The notes under the pieces: generated by a model | Databases searched by the model: none | What the model was told of the DNA's origin: nothing | Seen by the model: the letters and a program-made list of their open reading frames with translations, nothing else | Program-made: the position numbers and the translations under genes | Shown here: in pieces, positions 48,230 to 61,900 of the stretch | How the letters are laid out: every line of letters begins with the position of its first letter | How positions within the stretch are numbered: position 1 is the stretch's first letter | Origin: Hydractinia symbiolongicarpus | Taxonomy: Eukaryota; Cnidaria; Hydrozoa; Anthoathecata; Hydractiniidae | NCBI RefSeq assembly: GCF_029227915.1 | Contig: NC_079877.1 | Location: forward strand, 5,520,001-5,584,000 | Direction of reading: 5' to 3' | Length of the DNA: 64,000 nt

Positions 48230-51200
48230 CGATTTCCCGTAAATCTCGGACTCGGCCCGTATAGTCAAAAGTATACAAAGAAAGTACCCAGGGAGTAAAC
48301 TCATTTCCCAAACGATTTTTTAAATTGTTATTTCACCACTAAAGCCCATGAGACTTGTAGTTTTTTAAAATGTTTTCATTTTTGATGAGACGCTGAATAA
48401 AAGAAGTTTAATCGCCGGCAAACGAAAACCCGCGATTTCCCGTAAATCCCGGACTCGGCCCGTATAGTCAAAAGTATACAAGGAAAGTACCCAGTGAGTA
48501 AACTCACTTCCCGAACGAATTTTTAAATTATTTTTTCACCACTAAAACGCATGAGACTTGTAGTTTTCAGAAATGTTTTCATTTTTGATGAGACGCTTAA
48601 TGAAAATTGTTTAATCGCCGGCAAACGAAAACCCGCGATTTCCCGTAAATCCCGGGCTTGGCCCGTATAGTCGAATGTATACAAAGAAAGTACCCTGTGA
48701 GTAAACTCATTTCCAAAACGATTTTTTAAATTATCTTTTCACCACTAAAACGCTTGAGACTTGTAGTTTTCAAAAATGTTTTCATTTTTGATGAGACGCT
48801 AAATAAAAGAAGTTTAATCGCCGGCAAACGAAAACCTGCGATTTTCCGTAAATCCCGGACTCAGCCCGTATAGTCAAAAGTATACAAAGAGAGTATCCAG
48901 GGTGTAAACTCACTTGCCGAACGATTTTTTAAATTATTTTTTCACCACTAAAACGCATGAGACTTGTAGTTATCAAAAATGTTTTCATTTTTGATGAGAC
49001 GCTGAATAAAAGAAGTTTAATCGCCTGCAAACGAAAACCTGCGATTTCCCGTAAATCCCGGACTCGGCCCGTATAGTCAAAAGTATACAAAGAAAGTACC
49101 CAGGGAGTAAACTCATTTCCCAAACGATTTTTTAAATTATTATTTCACCACTAAAGCCCATGAGACTTGTAGTTTTTTAAAATGTTTTCATTTTTGATGA
49201 GACGCTGAATAAAAGAAGTTTAATCGCCGGCAAACGAAAACCCGCGATTTCCCGTAAATCCCAGACTCGGCCCGTATAGTCATAAGTATACAAGGAAAGT
49301 ACCCAGCGAGTAAACTCACTTCCCGAACGAAGTTTTAAATTATTTTTTCACCACTAAAACGCATGAAACTTGTAGTTTTCAGAAATGTTTTCATTTTTGA
49401 TGAGACGCTTAATGAAAGTTGTTTAATCGCCGGCAAACGAAAACCCGCGATTTCCCGTAAATCCCGGACTCGGCCCGTATAGTCAAAAGTATACAAGGAA
49501 AGTACCCAGTGAGTAAACTCATTTCCCTAACGAATTTTTAAATTATTTTTTCACCACTAAAACGCATGAGACTTGTAGTTTTCAAAAATGTTTTCATTTT
49601 TGATGAGACGCTGAATAAAAGAAGTTTATTCGCCTGCAAACGAAAACTTGCGATTTCCCGTAAATCCCGGACTCGGCCCGTATAGTCAAAAGTATACAAA
49701 GAAAGTACCCAGGGAGTAAACTCATTTCCCAAACGAATTTTTAATTATTATTTCACCACTAAAACGCATGAGACTTGTAGTTTTCAAAAATGTTTTCATT
49801 TTTGATGAGACGCTGAATAAAGGAAGTTTAATCGCCGGCAAATGAAAACCTGCGATTTTCCGTAAATCCCGGACTCGGCCCGTATAGTCAAAAGTACACA
49901 AAGAGAGTACCCAGGGTGTAAACTCACTTCCCGAACGATTTTTTAAATTATTTTTTCACCACTAAAACGCATGAGACTTGTAGTTTTCAAGAATGTTTTC
50001 ATTTTTGATGAGACGCTGAATAAAAGAAGTTTAATCGCCGGCAAACGAAAACCTGCGATTTTCCGTAAATCCCGGACTCGGCCCGTATAGTCAAAAGTAT
50101 ACAAAGAGAGTACCCAGGGTGTAAACTCACTTCCCGAACGATTTTTTAAATTATTTTTTCACCACTAAAACGCATGAGACTTGTAGTTTTCAAGAATGTT
50201 TTCATTTTTGATGAGACGCTGAATAAAAGAAGTTTAATCGGCTGCAAACGAAAACCTGCGATTTCCCGTAAATCCCGGACTCGGCCCGTATAGTCAAAAG
50301 TATACAAAGAAAGTACCCAGGGAGTAAACTCATTTCCCAAACTATTTTTTAAATTATTATTTCACCACTAAAGCCCATGAGACTTGTAGTTTTTTAAAAT
50401 GTTTTCATTTTTGATGAGACGCTGAATAAAAGAAGTTTAATCGCCGGCAAACGAAAACCCGCGATTTCCCGTAAATCCCGGACTCGGCCCGTATAGTCAA
50501 AAGTATACAAGGAAAGTACCCAGTGAGTAAACTCACTTCCCGAACGAATTTTTAAATTATTTTTTCACCGCTAAAACGCATGAGACTTGTAGTTTTCAGA
50601 AATGTTTTCATTTTTGATGAGACGCTTAATGAAAGTTGTTTAATCGCCGGCAAACGAAAACACGCGATTTCCCGTAAATCCCGGGCTTGGCCCGTATAGT
50701 CGAATGTATACAAAGAAAGTACCCTGTGAGTAAACTCATTTCCAAAACGATTTTTTAAATTATCTTTTCACCACTAAAACGCTTGAGACTTGTAGTTTTC
50801 AAAAATGTTTTCATTTTTGATGAGACGCTAAATAAAAGAAGTTTAATCGCCGGCAAAGGAAAACCCGCGATTTCCTGTAAATCCCGGACTCGGCCCGTAT
50901 AGTCAATAGTATACAAAGAGAGTACCCAGGGTGTAAACTCACTTCCCGAACTATTTTTTAAATTATTTTTTCACCACTAAAACGCATGAGACTTGTAGTT
51001 TTCAAGAATGTTTTCATTTTTGATGAGACGCTGAATAAAAGAAGTTTAATCGCCGGCAAACGAAAACCTGCGATTTTCCGTAAATCCCGGACTCGGCCCG
51101 TATAGTCAAAAGTATACAAAGAGAGTACCCAGGGTGTAAACTCACTTCCCGAACGATTTTTTAAATTATTTTTACACCACTAAAACGCATGAGACTTGTA

Positions 51201-53439
51201 GTTTTCAAAAATGTTTTCATTTTTGATGAGACGCTGAATAAAGGAAGTTTAATCGCCGGCAAATGAAAACCTGCGATTTTCCGTAAATCCCGGACTCGGC
51301 CCGTATAGTCAAAAGTACACAAAGAGAGTACCCAGGGTGTAAACTCACTTCCCGAACGATTTTTTAAATTATTTTTTCACCACTAAAACGCATGAGACTT
51401 GTAGTTTTCAAGAATGTTTTCATTTTTGATGAGACGCTGAATAAAAGAAGTTTAATCGCCGGCAAACGAAAACCTGCGATTTTCCGTAAATCCCGGACTC
51501 GGCCCGTATAGTCAAAAGTATACAAAGAGAGTACCCAGGGTGTAAACTCACTTCCCGAACGATTTTTTAAATTATTTTTTCACCACTAAAACGCATGAGA
51601 CTTGCAGTTTTCAAAAATGTTTTCATTTTTGATGAGACGCTGAATAAAAGAAGTTTAATCGCCTGCAAACGAAAACCTGCGATTTCCCGTAATTCCCGGA
51701 CTCGGCCCGTATAGTCAAAAGTATACAAGGAAAGTACCCAGTGAGTAAACTCATTTCCCGAACGAATTTTTAAATTATTTTTTCACCACTAAAACGCATG
51801 AGACTTGTAGTTTTCAGAAATGTTTTCATTTTTGATGAGACGTTTAATGAAAGTTGTTTAATCGCCGGCAAACGAAAACCCGCGACTTCCCGTAAATCCC
51901 GGTCTCCGCCCGTATAGTCAAAAGTATACAAGGAAAGTACCCAGTGAGTAAACTCATTTCCCTAACGAATTTTTAAAATTATTTTTTCACCACTAAAAGG
52001 CATGAGACTTGTAGTTTTCAAAAATGTTTTCATTTTTGATGAGACGCTGAATAAAAGATGTTTAATCGCCGGCAAACAAAAACCTGCGATTTTCCGTAAA
52101 TCCCGGACTCGGCCCGTATAGTCAAAAGTATACAAAGAGAGTACCCAGGGTGTAAACTCACTTCCCGAACGATTTTTTAAATTATTTTTTCACCACTAAA
52201 ACGCATGAGACTTGTAGTTTTCAAGAATGTTTTCATTTTTGATGAGACGCTGAATAAAAGAAGTTTAATCGCCGACAAACGAAAACCTGCGATTTTCCGT
52301 AAATCCCGGACTCGGTCGGTATAGTCAAAAGTATACAAAGAGAGTACCCAGGGTGTAAACTCACTTCCCGAACGATTTTTTAAATTATTTTTTTCACCAC
52401 TAAAACGCATGAGACTTGTAGTTTTCAAAAATGTTTTCATTTTTGATGAGACGCTGAATAAAAGAAGTTTAATCGCCGGCAAACGAAAACCTGCGATTTT
52501 CCGTAAATCCCGGACTCGGCCCGTATAGTCAAAAGTATACAAAGAGAGTACCCAGGGTGTAAACGCACTTCCCGAACGATTTTTTAAATTATTTTTTCAC
52601 CACTAAAACGCACGAGACTTGTAGTTTTCAAGAATGTTTTCATTTTTGATGAGACGCTGAATAAAAGAAGTTTAATCGCCTGCAAACGAAAACCTGCGAT
52701 TTCCCGTAAATCCCGGACTCGGCCCGTATAGTCAAAAGTATACAAAGAGAGTACCCAGGGTGTAAACTCACTTCCCGAACGATTTTTAAAATTATTTTTT
52801 CACCACTAAAACGCATGAGACTTGTAGTTTTCAAAAATGTTTTCATTTTTGATGAGACGCTGAATAAAAGAAGTTTAATCGCCTGCAAACGAAAACCTGC
52901 GATTTCCCGTAAATCCCGGACTCGGCCCGTATAGTCAAAAGCATACAAAGAAACTACCCAGGGAGTAAACTCATTTCCCTAACGAATTTTTAAATTATTT
53001 TTTCACCACTAAAAGGCATGAGACTTGTAGTTTTCAAAAATTTTTTCATTTTTGATGAGACGCTGAATAAAAGAAGTTTAATCGCCGGCAAACGAAAACC
53101 TGCGATTTTCCGTAAATCCCGGACTCGGCCCGTATAGTCATAGTCAAAAGTATACAAAGAGAGTACCCAGGGTGTAAACTCACTTCCCGAACGATTTTTT
53201 AAATTATTTTTTCACCACTAAAACGCATGAGACTTGTAGTTTTCAAGAATGTTTTCATTTTTGATGAGACGCTGAATAAAAGAAGTTTAATCGCCGGCAA
53301 ACGAAAACCTGCGATTTTCCGTAAATCCCGGACTCGGCCCGTATAGTCAAAAGTATACAAAGAGAGTACCCAGGGTGTAAACTCACTTCCCGAACGATTT
53401 TTTAAATTATTTTTACACCACTAAAACGCATGAGACTTG
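48230..53439. repeat. Long-range duplication, copy 1
   Basis: It matches 58,980-64,000 at offset 10,764 up to about 51,300 and at offset 10,561 after about 51,560. The change comes from one extra monomer here, at about 51,360-51,562. The only substitutions I noticed are at 48,916 (G here, C in copy 2) and 50,570 (G here, A in copy 2). Rare shared marks include CATGAAACTTG, CGAAGTTTTAAATT, TTTATTCGCC, GTACACAAAG, CAAAGGAAAACCC and a 6-bp tandem duplication. Confidence 0.88.
53134..53145. other. 6-bp tandem duplication ATAGTC-ATAGTC
   Basis: The usual CCGTATAGTCAAAAG has ATAGTC doubled, making this monomer longer than the rest. The same change is at 63,695-63,706, exactly 10,561 bp on, and I saw it nowhere else. 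It confirms that the two regions are copies of each other, not independently similar stretches. Confidence 0.9.
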
Positions 53440-53596
53440 TAGTTTTCAAAAATGTTTTCATTTTTGATGAGACGCTGAATAAAGGAAGTTTAATCGCCGG
53501 GAAACGAAAACCTGCGATTTCCCGTAAATCCCGGACTCGGCCCGTATAGTCAAAAGTATACAAAGAAAGTACCCAGGGAGTAAACTCATTTCCCAA

Positions 53597-56250
53597 ACGA
53601 TTTTTTAAATTATTATTTCACCACTAAAGCCCATGAGACTTGTAGTTTTTAAAAATGTTTTCATTTTTGATGAGACGCTGAATAAAAGAAGTTTAATCGC
53701 CGGCAAACGAAAACCCGCGATTTCCCGTAAATCCCGGACTCGGCCCGTATAGTCAAAAGTATACAAGGAAAGTACCCAGTGAGTAAAGTCATTTCCCGAA
53801 CGAATTTTTAAATTATTTTTTCACCACTAAAACGCATGAGACTTGTAGTTTTCAGAAATGTTTTCATTTTTGATGAGACGTTTAATGAAAGTTGTTTAAT
53901 TGCCGGCAAACGAAAACCCGCGATTTCCCGTAAATCCCGGTCTCCGCCCGTATAGTCAAAAGTATACAAGGAAAGTACCCAGTGAGTAAACTCATTTCCC
54001 TAACGAATTTTTAAATTATTTTTTCACCACTAAAAGGCATGAGACTTGTAGTTTTCAAAAATGTTTTCATTTTTGATGAGACGCTGAATAAAAGAAGTTT
54101 AATCGCCGGTAAACAAAAACCTGCGATTTTCCGTAAATCCCGGACTCGGCCCGTATAGTCAAAAGTATACAAAGAGAGTACCCAGGGTGTAAACTCACTT
54201 CCCGAACGATTTTTTAAATTATTTTTACATCACTAAAACGCATGAGACTTGTAGTTTTCAAAAATGTTTTCATTTTTGATGAGACGCTGAATAAAGGAAG
54301 TTTAATCGCCGGCAAACGAAAACCTGCGATTTCCCGTAAATCCCGGACTCGGCCCGTATAGTCAAAAGTATACAAAGAAAGTACCCAGGGAGTAAACTCA
54401 TTTCCCAAACGATTTTTTAAATTATTATTTCACCACTAAAGCCCATGAGACTTGTAGTTTTTAAAAATGTTTTCATTTTTGATGAGACGCTGAATAAAAG
54501 AAGTTTAATCGCCGGCAAACGAAAACCCGCGATTTCCCGTAAATCCCGGACTCGGCCCGTATAGTCAAAAGTATACAAGGAAAGTACCCAGTGAGTAAAG
54601 TCATTTCCCGAACGAATTTTTAAATTATTTTTTCACCACTAAAACGCATGAGACTTGTAGTTTTCAGAAATGTTTTCATTTTTGATGAGACGTTTAATGA
54701 AAGTTGTTTAATCGCCGGCAAACGAAAACCCGCGATTTCCCGTAAATCCCGGTCTCCGCCCGTATAGTCAAAAGTATACAAGGAAAGTACCTAGTGAGTA
54801 AACTCATTTCCCTAACGAATTTTTAAATTATTTTTTCACCACTAAAAGGCATGAGACTTGTAGTTTTCAAAAATGTTTTCATTTTTGATGAGACGCTGAA
54901 TAAAAGAAGTTTAATCGCCGGCAAACAAAAACCTGCGATTTTCCGTAAATCCCGGACTCGGCCCGTATAGTCAAAAGTATACAAAGAGAGTACCCAGTGT
55001 GTAAACTCACTTCCTGAACGATTTTTTAAATTATTTTTTCACCACTAAAACGCATGAGACTTGTAGTTTTCAAGAATGTTTTCATTTTTGATGAGACGCT
55101 GAAAAAAGAAGTTTAATCGCCGACAAACGAAAACCTGCGATTTCCCGTAAATCCCGGACTCGGCCCGTATAGTCAAAAGCATACAAAGAAAGTACCTAGG
55201 GAGTAAACTCATTTCCCTAACGAATTTTTAAATTATTTTTTTACCACTAAAACGCATGAGACTTGTAGTTTTCAAGAATGTTTTCATTTTTGATGAGACG
55301 CTGAATAAAAGAAGTTTAATCGCCGGCAAACGAAAACCTGCGATTTTCCGTAAATCCCGGACTCGGCCCGTATAGTCAAAAGTATACAAAGAGAGTACCC
55401 AGGGTGTAAACTCACTTCCCGAACGATTTTTTAAATTATTTTTACATCACTAAAACGCATGAGACTTGTAGTTTTCAAAAATGTTTTCATTTTTGATGAG
55501 ACGCTGAATAAAGGAAGTTTAATCGCCGGCAAACGAAAACCTGCGATTTCCCGTAAATCCCGGACTCGGCTCGTATAGTCAAAAGTATACAAAGAAAGTA
55601 CCCAGGGAGTAAACTCATTTCCCAAACGATTTTTTAAATTATTATTTCACCACTAAAGCCCACGAGACTTGTAGTTTTTAAAAATGTTTTCATTTTTGAT
55701 GAGACGCTGAATAAAAGAAGTTTAATCGCCGGCAAACGAAAACCCGCGATTTCCCGTAAATGCCGGACTCGGCCCGTATAGTCAAAAGTATACAAGGAAA
55801 GTACCCAGTGAGTAAAGTCATTTCCCGAACGAATTTTTAAATTATTTTTTCACCACTAAAACGCATGAGACTTGTAGTTTTCAGAAATGTTTTCATTTTT
55901 GATGACACGTTTAATGAAAGTTGTTTAATCGCCGGCAAACGAAAACCCGCGATTTCCCGTAAATCCCGGTCTCCGCCCGTATAGTCAAAAGTATACAAGG
56001 AAAGTACCCAGGGAGTAAACTCATTTCCCTAACGAATTTTTAAATTATTTTTTCACCACTAAAAGGCATGAGACTTGTAGTTTTCAAAAATGTTTTCATT
56101 TTTGATGAGACGCTGAATAAAAGAAGTTTAATCGCCGGCAAACAAAAACCTGCGATTTTCCGTAAATCCCGGACTCGGCCCGTATAGTCAAAAGTATACA
56201 AAGAGAGTACCCAGGGTGTAAACTCACTTCCTGAACGATTTTTTAAATTA
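53597..56250. repeat. Three copies of a three-monomer cassette
   Basis: A run of class 1 (ending AGTAAAGTCATTT), a GTTTAATGAAAG/GGTCTCCGCCCG unit and an AAAAGGCATGAG/CAAACAAAAACC unit starts near 53,597, 54,409 and 55,626. The starts are 812 and 1,217 bp apart, because one connecting monomer separates the first two cassettes and three separate the second and third. The last connection contains a one-base deletion (GCTGAAAAAAGAAG) near 55,098 that is repeated near 56,315. AAAGGCATGAG is found only from about 52,000 onward. Confidence 0.7.
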
Positions 56251-56692
56251 TTTTTTCACCACTAAAACGCATGAGACTTGTAGTTTTCAAGAATGTTTTC
56301 ATTTTTGATGAGATGCTGAAAAAAGAAGTTTAATCGCCGACAAACGAAAACCTGCGATTTCCCGTAAATCCCGGACTCGGCCCGTATAGTCAAAAGCATA
56401 CAAAGAAAGTACCTAGGGAGTAAACTCATTTCCCTAACGAATTTTTAAATTATTTTTTCACCACTAAAAGGCATGAGACTTGTAGTTTTCAAAAAATTTT
56501 TCATTTTTGATGAGACGCTGAATAAAAGAAGTTTAATCGCCGGCAAACGAAAACCTGCGATTTTCCGTAAATCCCGGACTCGGCCCGTATAGTCAGAAGT
56601 ATACAAAGAGAGTACCCAGGGTGTAAACTCACTTCCCGAACGATTTTTTAAATTATTTTTTCACCACTAAAACGCATGAGACTTGTAGTTTT

Positions 56693-58490
56693 CAAGAATG
56701 TTTTCATTTTTGATGAGACGCTGAACAAAAGAAGTTTAATCGCCGACAAACGAAAACCTGCGATTTTCCGTAAATCCCGGACTCGGCCGGTATAGTCAAA
56801 AGTATACAAAGAGAGTACCCAGGGTGTAAACTCACTTCCCGAACGATTTTTTAAATTATTTTTTCACCACTAAAACGCATGAGACTTGTAGTTTTCAAAA
56901 ATGTTTTCATTTTTGATGAGACGCTGAATAAAAGAAGTTTAATCGCCGGCAAACGAAAACCTGCGATTTTCCGTAAATCCCGGACTCGGCCCGTATAGTC
57001 AAAAGTATACAAAGAGAGTACCCAGGGTGTAAACGCACTTCTCGAACGATTTTTTAAATTATTTTTTCACCACTAAAACGCACGAGACTTGTAGTTTTCA
57101 AGAATGTTTTCATTTTTGATGAGACGCTGAATAAAAGAAGTTTAATCGCCTGCAAACGAAAACCTGCGATTTCCCGTAAATCCCGGACTCGGCCCGTATA
57201 GTCAAAAGTATACAAAGAGAGTACCCAGGGTGTAAACTCACTTCCCGAACGATTTTTAAAATTATTTTTTCACCACTAAAACGCATGAGACTTGTAGTTT
57301 TCAAAAATGTTTTCATTTTTGATGAGACGCTGAATAAAAGAAGTTTAATCGCCTGCAAACGAAAACCTGCGATTTCCCGTAAATCCCGGACTCGGCCCGT
57401 ATAGTCAAAAGTATACAAAGAAAGTACCCAGGGAGTAAACTCATTTCCCAAACGATTTTTTAAATTATTATTTCACCACTAAAGCCCATGAGACTTTTAA
57501 TTTTTAAAAATGTTTTCATTTTTGATAAGACGTTGAATAAAAGAAGCTTAATCGCCGGCAAACGAAAACCCGCGATTTCCCGTAAATCCCGGACTCGGCC
57601 CGTATAGTCAAAAGTATACAAGGAAAGTACCCAGTGAGTAAACTCATTTCCCGAACGAATTTTTAAATTATTTTTTCACCACTAAAACGCATGAGACTTG
57701 TAGTTTTCAGAAATGTTTTCATTTTTGATGAGACGCTTAATGAAAGTGGTTTAATCGCCGGCAAACTAAAACCCGCGATTTCCCGTAAATCCCGGGCTTG
57801 GCCCGTATAGTCAAATGTATACAAAGAAAGTACCCTGTGAGTAAACTCATTTCCAAAACGATTTTTTAAATTATCTTTTCACCACTAAAACGCTTGAGAC
57901 TTGTAGTTTTCAAGAATGTTTTCATTTTTGATGAGACGCTGAACAAAAGAAGTTTAATCGCCGACAAACGAAAACCTGCGATTTTCCGTAAATCCCGGAC
58001 TCGGCCGGTATAGTCAAAAGTATACAAAGAGAGTACCCAGGGTGTAAACTCACTTCCCGAACGATTTTTTAAATTATTTTTTCACCACTAAAACGCATGA
58101 GACTTGTAGTTTTCAAAAATGTTTTCATTTTTGATGAGACGCTGAATAAAAAAAGTTTAATCGCCGGCAAACGAAAACCTGCGATTTTCCGTAAATCCCG
58201 GACTCGGCCCGTATAGTCAAAAGTATACAAAGAGAGTACCCAGGGTGTAAACGCACTTCTCGAACGATTTTTTAAATTATTTTTTCACCACTAAAACGCA
58301 CGAGACTTGTAGTTTTCAAGAATGTTTCCATTTTTGATGAGACGCTGAATAAAAGAAGTTTAATCGCCTGCAAACGAAAACCTGCGATTTCCCGTAAATC
58401 CCGGACTCGGCCCGTATAGTCAAAAGTATACAAAGAGAGTACCCAGGGTGTAAACTCACTTCCCGAACGATTTTTAAAATTATTTTTTCA
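56693..58490. repeat. 1,218-bp six-monomer duplication, second copy partial
   Basis: CAAGAATG at 56,693 and 57,911, CTGAACAAAAG with CGCCGACAAACG, CTTCTCGAACG (57,041 and 58,259) and CGCACGAGAC recur 1,218 bp apart. The left edge of the second copy lies inside the monomer beginning near 57,869, which starts as class 5 (CGCTTGAGAC) and becomes the CAAGAATG type between 57,894 and 57,914. The second copy ends near 58,490, where AAAGGCATGAG replaces AAACGCATGAG. Confidence 0.75.
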
Positions 58491-58979
58491 CCACTAAAAG
58501 GCATGAGACTTGTAGTTTTCAAAAATGTTTTCATTTTTGATGAGACGCTGAATGAAAGAAGTTTAATCGCCGGCAAACAAAAACCTGCGATTTTCCGTAA
58601 ATCCTGGACTCGGCCCGTATAGTCAAAAGTATACAAAGAGAGTACCCAGGGTGTAAACTCACTTCCCGAACGATTTTTTAAATTATTTTTTCACCACTAA
58701 AACGCATGAGACTTGTAGTTTTCAAGAATGTTTTCATTTTTGATGAGACGCTGAATAGAAGAAGTTTAATCGCCGACAAACGAAAACCTGCGATTTTCCG
58801 TAAATCCCGGACTCGGTCGGTATAGTCAAAAGTATACAAAGAGAGTACCCAGGGTGTAAACTCACTTCCCGAACGATTTTTTAAATTATTTTTTCACCAC
58901 TAAAACGCATGAGACTTGTAGTTTTCAAAAATGTTTTCATTTTTGATGAGACGCTGAATAAAAGAAGTTTAATCGCCGG

Positions 58980-61900
58980 CAAACGAAAACCTGCGATTTC
59001 CCGTAAATCTCGGACTCGGCCCGTATAGTCAAAAGTATACAAAGAAAGTACCCAGGGAGTAAACTCATTTCCCAAACGATTTTTTAAATTGTTATTTCAC
59101 CACTAAAGCCCATGAGACTTGTAGTTTTTTAAAATGTTTTCATTTTTGATGAGACGCTGAATAAAAGAAGTTTAATCGCCGGCAAACGAAAACCCGCGAT
59201 TTCCCGTAAATCCCGGACTCGGCCCGTATAGTCAAAAGTATACAAGGAAAGTACCCAGTGAGTAAACTCACTTCCCGAACGAATTTTTAAATTATTTTTT
59301 CACCACTAAAACGCATGAGACTTGTAGTTTTCAGAAATGTTTTCATTTTTGATGAGACGCTTAATGAAAATTGTTTAATCGCCGGCAAACGAAAACCCGC
59401 GATTTCCCGTAAATCCCGGGCTTGGCCCGTATAGTCGAATGTATACAAAGAAAGTACCCTGTGAGTAAACTCATTTCCAAAACGATTTTTTAAATTATCT
59501 TTTCACCACTAAAACGCTTGAGACTTGTAGTTTTCAAAAATGTTTTCATTTTTGATGAGACGCTAAATAAAAGAAGTTTAATCGCCGGCAAACGAAAACC
59601 TGCGATTTTCCGTAAATCCCGGACTCAGCCCGTATAGTCAAAAGTATACAAAGAGAGTATCCAGGGTGTAAACTCACTTCCCGAACGATTTTTTAAATTA
59701 TTTTTTCACCACTAAAACGCATGAGACTTGTAGTTATCAAAAATGTTTTCATTTTTGATGAGACGCTGAATAAAAGAAGTTTAATCGCCTGCAAACGAAA
59801 ACCTGCGATTTCCCGTAAATCCCGGACTCGGCCCGTATAGTCAAAAGTATACAAAGAAAGTACCCAGGGAGTAAACTCATTTCCCAAACGATTTTTTAAA
59901 TTATTATTTCACCACTAAAGCCCATGAGACTTGTAGTTTTTTAAAATGTTTTCATTTTTGATGAGACGCTGAATAAAAGAAGTTTAATCGCCGGCAAACG
60001 AAAACCCGCGATTTCCCGTAAATCCCAGACTCGGCCCGTATAGTCATAAGTATACAAGGAAAGTACCCAGCGAGTAAACTCACTTCCCGAACGAAGTTTT
60101 AAATTATTTTTTCACCACTAAAACGCATGAAACTTGTAGTTTTCAGAAATGTTTTCATTTTTGATGAGACGCTTAATGAAAGTTGTTTAATCGCCGGCAA
60201 ACGAAAACCCGCGATTTCCCGTAAATCCCGGACTCGGCCCGTATAGTCAAAAGTATACAAGGAAAGTACCCAGTGAGTAAACTCATTTCCCTAACGAATT
60301 TTTAAATTATTTTTTCACCACTAAAACGCATGAGACTTGTAGTTTTCAAAAATGTTTTCATTTTTGATGAGACGCTGAATAAAAGAAGTTTATTCGCCTG
60401 CAAACGAAAACTTGCGATTTCCCGTAAATCCCGGACTCGGCCCGTATAGTCAAAAGTATACAAAGAAAGTACCCAGGGAGTAAACTCATTTCCCAAACGA
60501 ATTTTTAATTATTATTTCACCACTAAAACGCATGAGACTTGTAGTTTTCAAAAATGTTTTCATTTTTGATGAGACGCTGAATAAAGGAAGTTTAATCGCC
60601 GGCAAATGAAAACCTGCGATTTTCCGTAAATCCCGGACTCGGCCCGTATAGTCAAAAGTACACAAAGAGAGTACCCAGGGTGTAAACTCACTTCCCGAAC
60701 GATTTTTTAAATTATTTTTTCACCACTAAAACGCATGAGACTTGTAGTTTTCAAGAATGTTTTCATTTTTGATGAGACGCTGAATAAAAGAAGTTTAATC
60801 GCCGGCAAACGAAAACCTGCGATTTTCCGTAAATCCCGGACTCGGCCCGTATAGTCAAAAGTATACAAAGAGAGTACCCAGGGTGTAAACTCACTTCCCG
60901 AACGATTTTTTAAATTATTTTTTCACCACTAAAACGCATGAGACTTGTAGTTTTCAAGAATGTTTTCATTTTTGATGAGACGCTGAATAAAAGAAGTTTA
61001 ATCGGCTGCAAACGAAAACCTGCGATTTCCCGTAAATCCCGGACTCGGCCCGTATAGTCAAAAGTATACAAAGAAAGTACCCAGGGAGTAAACTCATTTC
61101 CCAAACTATTTTTTAAATTATTATTTCACCACTAAAGCCCATGAGACTTGTAGTTTTTTAAAATGTTTTCATTTTTGATGAGACGCTGAATAAAAGAAGT
61201 TTAATCGCCGGCAAACGAAAACCCGCGATTTCCCGTAAATCCCGGACTCGGCCCGTATAGTCAAAAGTATACAAGGAAAGTACCCAGTGAGTAAACTCAC
61301 TTCCCGAACGAATTTTTAAATTATTTTTTCACCACTAAAACGCATGAGACTTGTAGTTTTCAGAAATGTTTTCATTTTTGATGAGACGCTTAATGAAAGT
61401 TGTTTAATCGCCGGCAAACGAAAACACGCGATTTCCCGTAAATCCCGGGCTTGGCCCGTATAGTCGAATGTATACAAAGAAAGTACCCTGTGAGTAAACT
61501 CATTTCCAAAACGATTTTTTAAATTATCTTTTCACCACTAAAACGCTTGAGACTTGTAGTTTTCAAAAATGTTTTCATTTTTGATGAGACGCTAAATAAA
61601 AGAAGTTTAATCGCCGGCAAAGGAAAACCCGCGATTTCCTGTAAATCCCGGACTCGGCCCGTATAGTCAATAGTATACAAAGAGAGTACCCAGGGTGTAA
61701 ACTCACTTCCCGAACTATTTTTTAAATTATTTTTTCACCACTAAAACGCATGAGACTTGTAGTTTTCAAGAATGTTTTCATTTTTGATGAGACGCTGAAT
61801 AAAAGAAGTTTAATCGCCGGCAAACGAAAACCTGCGATTTTCCGTAAATCCCGGACTCGGCCCGTATAGTCAAAAGTATACAAAGAGAGTACCCAGGGTG

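Noticed and set aside
52177-52542. Longer minus-strand frames of 102-121 codons (also 15,287-15,634, 37,416-37,757, 41,273-41,614, 57,110-57,451 and 62,738-63,103) that could look like two-domain proteins
   Set aside because: At 52,177 and 62,738 a one-base gain makes a 204-bp spacing and brings two monomers into the same frame. The others read the next monomer in a different frame. They are products of repeat length, not genes.
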